Below the pieces are notes generated by a model. The model was not told the origin of the DNA, made no database searches, and saw only the letters and a program-made list of their open reading frames with translations. Position numbers and translations under genes: made by a program. 9,730 nt of DNA from assembly GCA_027004335.1 (NCBI GenBank), contig JALTID010000134.1, positions 1 through 9,730 on the forward strand, written 5' to 3'. Numbering within the stretch: position 1 is the first letter of the stretch; the number at the start of each line of letters is the position of its first letter. Shown in pieces: positions 6,328 through 9,730 of this stretch. This DNA is from a bacterium. GTDB lineage: Bacteria; JALSQH01.

Positions 6328-8982
6328 ATGAGATCTCTATGTGTAAAAAATTTTTGTATCATATTATTTTTCCTCTTTTTTGCCGGATGCCTATTTAGTT
6401 TGAAAAAAACAAAGGAGAAATTTCCAATGGCAGGAGATGTCATATCTTTCAAACTTGATAACGGTCTTACAGTTCTTTTGAAATCTGATCACAGGTCTCA
6501 TGTTACTGCTGTTCAAATGTGGGTTAGAGTGGGAGGTGCTGACGAAAGTGATTCTGAAGCTGGTATATCCCATGTGGTGGAACATATGCTTTTTAAGGGT
6601 ACCGAGAAAAGAGGAGTGGGGAAAATTGCGCGGGAAGTTGAATCTGTTGGTGGAGAAATAAATGCATACACTTCTGATGATGAGACTGTTTTTCATCTTG
6701 TGGTTCCTTCAAAATATACCTCCCTCGGGCTTGATATAATTGCTGATATGGTCCAGCATTCAAAGTTTGATCCAAAAGAGTTTTCAAAGGAGAAGGCTGT
6801 TATTCTTGAGGAGATAAGGAGAGGAAAAGATGAACCGAGGAAGCAACTCTACGAAGATCTTATGAAATTGATTTACAAAAAACATCCCTATGGAAGACCT
6901 GTGATTGGGTATCCTGAAACGGTGGAAAAACTTACCAGGGATCAGGTTTATAGTCATTATAAGAAATGGTATGTTCCCAATAATATGATTCTTGTAGTTG
7001 TTGGTGATTTTGATCCTCAGAAAGTAAAAAATGAAATAGAGGAACTCTACAAAAATTTTGAGCCACATCCTGTAAAACACCCTCGTCCTCAGGAGCCTTA
7101 TTCTGATCAATTAAGAGTAAAAGTTGTTAAAGCTGATGTTCCAAAAGCTTATATGGCTGTGGGTTTTTTAACTACACCTTTGAAGAATGGTAGTACAGTT
7201 CCCCTTGATATTTTTTCAAGTTTTATAGCAGGTGAAAATAACAGGGTTCTTAATAGGATTCTTAAGGAACAAGAAAAGCTAGTTTACTTCCTCAGCAGTT
7301 ATGATTATACCCCTGTGGATAAGGGAGTTTTTATTATCACCGCCTATCTTGAACCATCTAAGATAACTACAACAGTGAGTGAGATATCAAAGGTTCTTAG
7401 AGAATATAGAAGGGAAGAAATAAATGGGGATATGCTTGAACTTCTGAAAAAGGAGACAGAGAGAGAGTTTATTTTTTCTAAGGAGACTGTTCAGGGACAG
7501 GCCAGTGATCTTGGTTCTTTTCAGCTTATTGGGGGTGATTACGGATATGAGGATAGTTATCTCCATCAAATAAAAAGTGTTAATCCCGAGAAAGTTCTGG
7601 CAGCAGTTAAAACCTTTTTGAAACCTTCAAGAGCGAGAATTCTTGTTATGATCCCGAAGAATTCTTCTATTTCTCCTGAAAAACTTGAGAATTCTATTAA
7701 AGAGGCATGGAACTTAAAGGAGAGGAAAAGAATAGAGTATAAAGTAGAAAATCTCGGGGAAGTAAAGAAAGTCTTTCTTGGTGATTCTGCAGTCTTGATT
7801 TTTAGACACAGGGATTCTATTCCAACATCTGCAATTAGTATCGTGATGAAAGGTGGGTTGATTGCTGATCCCCCTGGAAGGGCAGGGTTGAATTATATTC
7901 TTGCTACAATGTGGAGAAAAAGAACCCAGCATCTTTCACCTCAGGAACTTTCCGATGAGCTTGATAAGATCGGAGGGAGCATCTCTGTTACGCCGAACAG
8001 GGATATTACTACATTAACTTTTACCTTTCTCAGCGAGTATCGTGAGAGAGCATATTCCCTTTTTAAAGAAATTCTTTTAGAGCCCATGTTTACGAAGGAT
8101 GATCTTGAAGAAGCTCGCAGTGATGCCATAGCAATTCTTGAATCCCTTGAAAATAACATGTGGAGGTACACTCTTGGAGAATTCCTCAATCTCTACTATG
8201 GTAACTATCCTTATGGTCATCTTCTTCAGGGGAAGATTTCTGATTTGAGGAAGGTAACTCTTGATGATGTCAAAGGAATGTATAAGAAACTTATTTCTCA
8301 AAAACCCATAATTATTTCTGCAGTTGGTGATATAGAGTTTAATAGTTTTCTTAGGAATATGAAGGACTTAGCTTTTTCTTTGCCCCATGAAGAATTAGGA
8401 ATTTCTATTACAGAACCTCATGTAGTAACAGGAAAAGAAATATTTGAGAAGAAAGAGAAGAATCAGACCCATATACTGGTTGGTTTTCCTGGGGTGGCAA
8501 TAAATAATTCTAACAGAGTCCCTCTGGAAGTGATTGAAAATATCCTTTCTGGAATGGGTAACAGGCTTTTTGTTGATTTGAGGGATAAAAAGAGTCTTGC
8601 ATATGTAGTCACAGCAGCAAATGTTTCACCTATGAAAAAAGGTTTTTTTATAATTTACCTAGCTACTGCTCCGGAAAAGGTGAATACAGCAATAAGTTCT
8701 CTTAAGGAAGAAATTAAAAAGATTATAAATAAAGGGTTTACTGAAAAGGAGCTTGAAAATGCTAAAGAGTATATGATAGGTTCTCTTGATGTGGCTCTGC
8801 AGGCTAACAGTAGCATTTCAAATACCTATGCAATTAATCAATTTTATCATGACGACCCCCTTTTTCTGGAAAAGAAGAAAAAGATCATTGACGGAGTAAC
8901 CCTGAAGGAGATAAATAAGCTGGCAAAGAAATTCTTTGTACTAGATGATGCAGATTGGGTGATCATAGGAGAGAAAAAGTGA
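6328..8982 (+). CDS. M16 zinc peptidase lipoprotein, active and inactive halves fused
   Basis: M16 (pitrilysin/insulinase clan) peptidases cut peptides inside a clamshell chamber. The N-terminus is a lipoprotein signal: hydrophobic core 9-18, then FAGC with lipidated Cys21; Phe rather than Leu at -3 is a slight departure. The N-terminal half (about 35-450) has the inverted zinc motif HVVEH (82-86), a third ligand probably Glu162 in VILEEIRRG, and an M16_C domain from about 195. The C-terminal half (about 480-884) has lost the motif: the matching positions are Tyr523, Ala526 and Thr527. It keeps the partner Arg752/Tyr759 pair in LRDKKSLAYVV. At 884 aa it is thus a single-chain version of the usual M16B dimer, similar in layout to PqqL-like peptidases. 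AAGAGGTG (6315-6322) is the ribosome binding site. No clear promoter or hairpin is seen in the 90-bp upstream gap. The next gene starts on the overlapping GTGA. The substrate is unknown. Confidence 0.93.
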   Translation: MRSLCVKNFCIILFFLFFAGCLFSLKKTKEKFPMAGDVISFKLDNGLTVLLKSDHRSHVTAVQMWVRVGGADESDSEAGISHVVEHMLFKGTEKRGVGKIAREVESVGGEINAYTSDDETVFHLVVPSKYTSLGLDIIADMVQHSKFDPKEFSKEKAVILEEIRRGKDEPRKQLYEDLMKLIYKKHPYGRPVIGYPETVEKLTRDQVYSHYKKWYVPNNMILVVVGDFDPQKVKNEIEELYKNFEPHPVKHPRPQEPYSDQLRVKVVKADVPKAYMAVGFLTTPLKNGSTVPLDIFSSFIAGENNRVLNRILKEQEKLVYFLSSYDYTPVDKGVFIITAYLEPSKITTTVSEISKVLREYRREEINGDMLELLKKETEREFIFSKETVQGQASDLGSFQLIGGDYGYEDSYLHQIKSVNPEKVLAAVKTFLKPSRARILVMIPKNSSISPEKLENSIKEAWNLKERKRIEYKVENLGEVKKVFLGDSAVLIFRHRDSIPTSAISIVMKGGLIADPPGRAGLNYILATMWRKRTQHLSPQELSDELDKIGGSISVTPNRDITTLTFTFLSEYRERAYSLFKEILLEPMFTKDDLEEARSDAIAILESLENNMWRYTLGEFLNLYYGNYPYGHLLQGKISDLRKVTLDDVKGMYKKLISQKPIIISAVGDIEFNSFLRNMKDLAFSLPHEELGISITEPHVVTGKEIFEKKEKNQTHILVGFPGVAINNSNRVPLEVIENILSGMGNRLFVDLRDKKSLAYVVTAANVSPMKKGFFIIYLATAPEKVNTAISSLKEEIKKIINKGFTEKELENAKEYMIGSLDVALQANSSISNTYAINQFYHDDPLFLEKKKKIIDGVTLKEINKLAKKFFVLDDADWVIIGEKK
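8967..8973 (+). promoter_or_regulatory. Ribosome binding site of the MmgE/PrpD gene, inside the M16 gene
   Basis: AGGAGAG within the last codons of the M16 peptidase gene lies 5 nt before the GTG at 8979. It is the main support for a GTG start overlapping the peptidase TGA. Confidence 0.75.
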
Positions 8983-9730
8983 TTCTTCATGATAATTTTA
9001 GACCTTCCGCTGAAATGGTGCGATGGGTAAAAAGTGTAAATTATGAAAAGATACCTCAAAGCATCAGAGAAATAACAAAATACCAGATTCTTGGTCTCCT
9101 TGGAGCTATTTTTGGAAGCTTAAAAACCGATCTTGGCAAAAAAGTGATTAGGTTCTATGAAAAGCATTCTCAGATAGGAGAATTTCCCCTTCCTGGATCG
9201 GAGAAAAAGATTTCTTTAAAGGATTCTGTTGAAGCTTTTGCATCCCTCTCAATGCTTCTTGATTACGATGATTATCTTTTTATGGGTCATACAGGTCATT
9301 CTGCTGTGTGGGTATCTCTTCTCCCCGCTCTTGCTCTGGGAAGAAGTTCAAAAGATGTAATAAAGAGTATTGTAATTGGAAATGAAGTTGGGGGTAGACT
9401 TGGTGGCGCAGTACTCTTTGGTCCCCACAATGGGCAGATGTGGTCCTTTATCCATGGGGTAAATACTGCTTTAATTTATGGAAAGTTACTTGAACTTCCC
9501 TTTGAATCACTACTTGACGCTGTAGGAATATATCTTTATCAGGCTAATTATCCACTCTATCCAGGATTTATGGGCTCTGAAGCTAAGATTTTTACTGCTG
9601 CACGGCCAATCAGGGAAGGCTTCTTTGCTGTGGAAGCAGCAGAAGATGGTTTCAGCGGTCATAGCAGGATCATTGAGGCAGAAAAGGGATTTTTAAAGAA
9701 TTTTTCTTTTTCCCCCCTTGATTTTATGAT
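8979..9730 (+). CDS. MmgE/PrpD family protein, 3' end beyond the window
   Basis: The family includes 2-methylcitrate dehydratase, cis-aconitate decarboxylase and iminodisuccinate epimerase: cytoplasmic all-helical-plus-lid enzymes that act on small polycarboxylates. The first 250 residues of an expected roughly 450 are visible, open to the window edge. Family landmarks in order: LDYDDY (94-99), for the D-x-D-D-T motif; ALALG (117-121); GNEVGGRLG (134-142), for G-x-E-x-x-x-R-[LI]-G; His159 in FIHGVNTA; GSEAK (199-203) with the probable catalytic Lys203; and an EAAEDGFSG helix end (219-227). Departures: the Thr after DD is Tyr99, and the usual His-Pro is replaced by HTGH (104-107). Start GTG 8979 has a good ribosome binding site and overlaps the M16 stop as GTGA, so translation is probably coupled. 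No propionate or methylcitrate genes are in view, so prpD is not assigned and the substrate is open. Confidence 0.82.
   Translation, partial: MILHDNFRPSAEMVRWVKSVNYEKIPQSIREITKYQILGLLGAIFGSLKTDLGKKVIRFYEKHSQIGEFPLPGSEKKISLKDSVEAFASLSMLLDYDDYLFMGHTGHSAVWVSLLPALALGRSSKDVIKSIVIGNEVGGRLGGAVLFGPHNGQMWSFIHGVNTALIYGKLLELPFESLLDAVGIYLYQANYPLYPGFMGSEAKIFTAARPIREGFFAVEAAEDGFSGHSRIIEAEKGFLKNFSFSPLDFM

Noticed and set aside
8980-9028. TGA at the end of the M16 gene as a recoded or readthrough stop into the next domain
   Set aside because: Reading on in the same frame meets TAA within about 16 codons, while the MmgE/PrpD protein is in another frame with its own ribosome binding site.
8847-9059. Minus-strand open frame across the M16/MmgE-PrpD junction
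   Set aside because: Both plus-strand genes are well supported here, and the antisense product shows only low-complexity Phe/Ser-rich sequence.

Overview
The window looks like ordinary chromosomal DNA from a Gram-negative-type (diderm) bacterium with moderately low GC. The diderm call rests on two gene products with export signals: a small protein ending in a beta-strand with a terminal Phe, typical of outer-membrane barrels, and an M16 peptidase with a lipobox. The proteins are rich in Lys, Glu and Ile, and genes are packed tightly with strong GGAGG-type ribosome binding sites. This fits an uncultured, possibly anaerobic or thermophilic lineage, but I cannot name a phylum from the sequence.

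Layout. Positions 2-139 hold the last 45 codons of what is probably a polyprenyl (geranyl/farnesyl) diphosphate synthase. It is followed at once by dxs (149-2023) and by tlyA (2020-2751), which overlaps dxs by 4 nt. This is the widespread ispA-dxs-tlyA operon order: isoprenoid precursor synthesis, then a ribosomal RNA methyltransferase. On the minus strand, a ribonuclease J gene (4413-2752) converges on tlyA so closely that the two stop codons touch. A 67-bp gap separates the rnj start from the divergent start of hemW (4481-5602), a radical SAM heme-chaperone-type protein.

The right part encodes envelope proteins. A small secreted, probable outer-membrane beta-barrel protein (5683-6237) has the clearest promoter in the window, an extended -10 TGATATAAT. 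A large M16 zinc peptidase lipoprotein (6328-8982) follows, with an active N-terminal half fused to an inactive C-terminal half. The window ends inside an MmgE/PrpD-family gene (8979 onward) that starts on a GTG overlapping the peptidase stop codon and has a modified active-site motif.

No stretch over 300 bp lacks a gene. I see no tRNA, rRNA, CRISPR array, insertion sequence or convincing intrinsic terminator. I found no new multi-gene system. The items most worth a second look are the translational coupling of the M16 lipoprotein to an unusual MmgE/PrpD protein, the altered motif in HemW, the TlyA terminus pattern, and the zero-gap convergence of tlyA and rnj.
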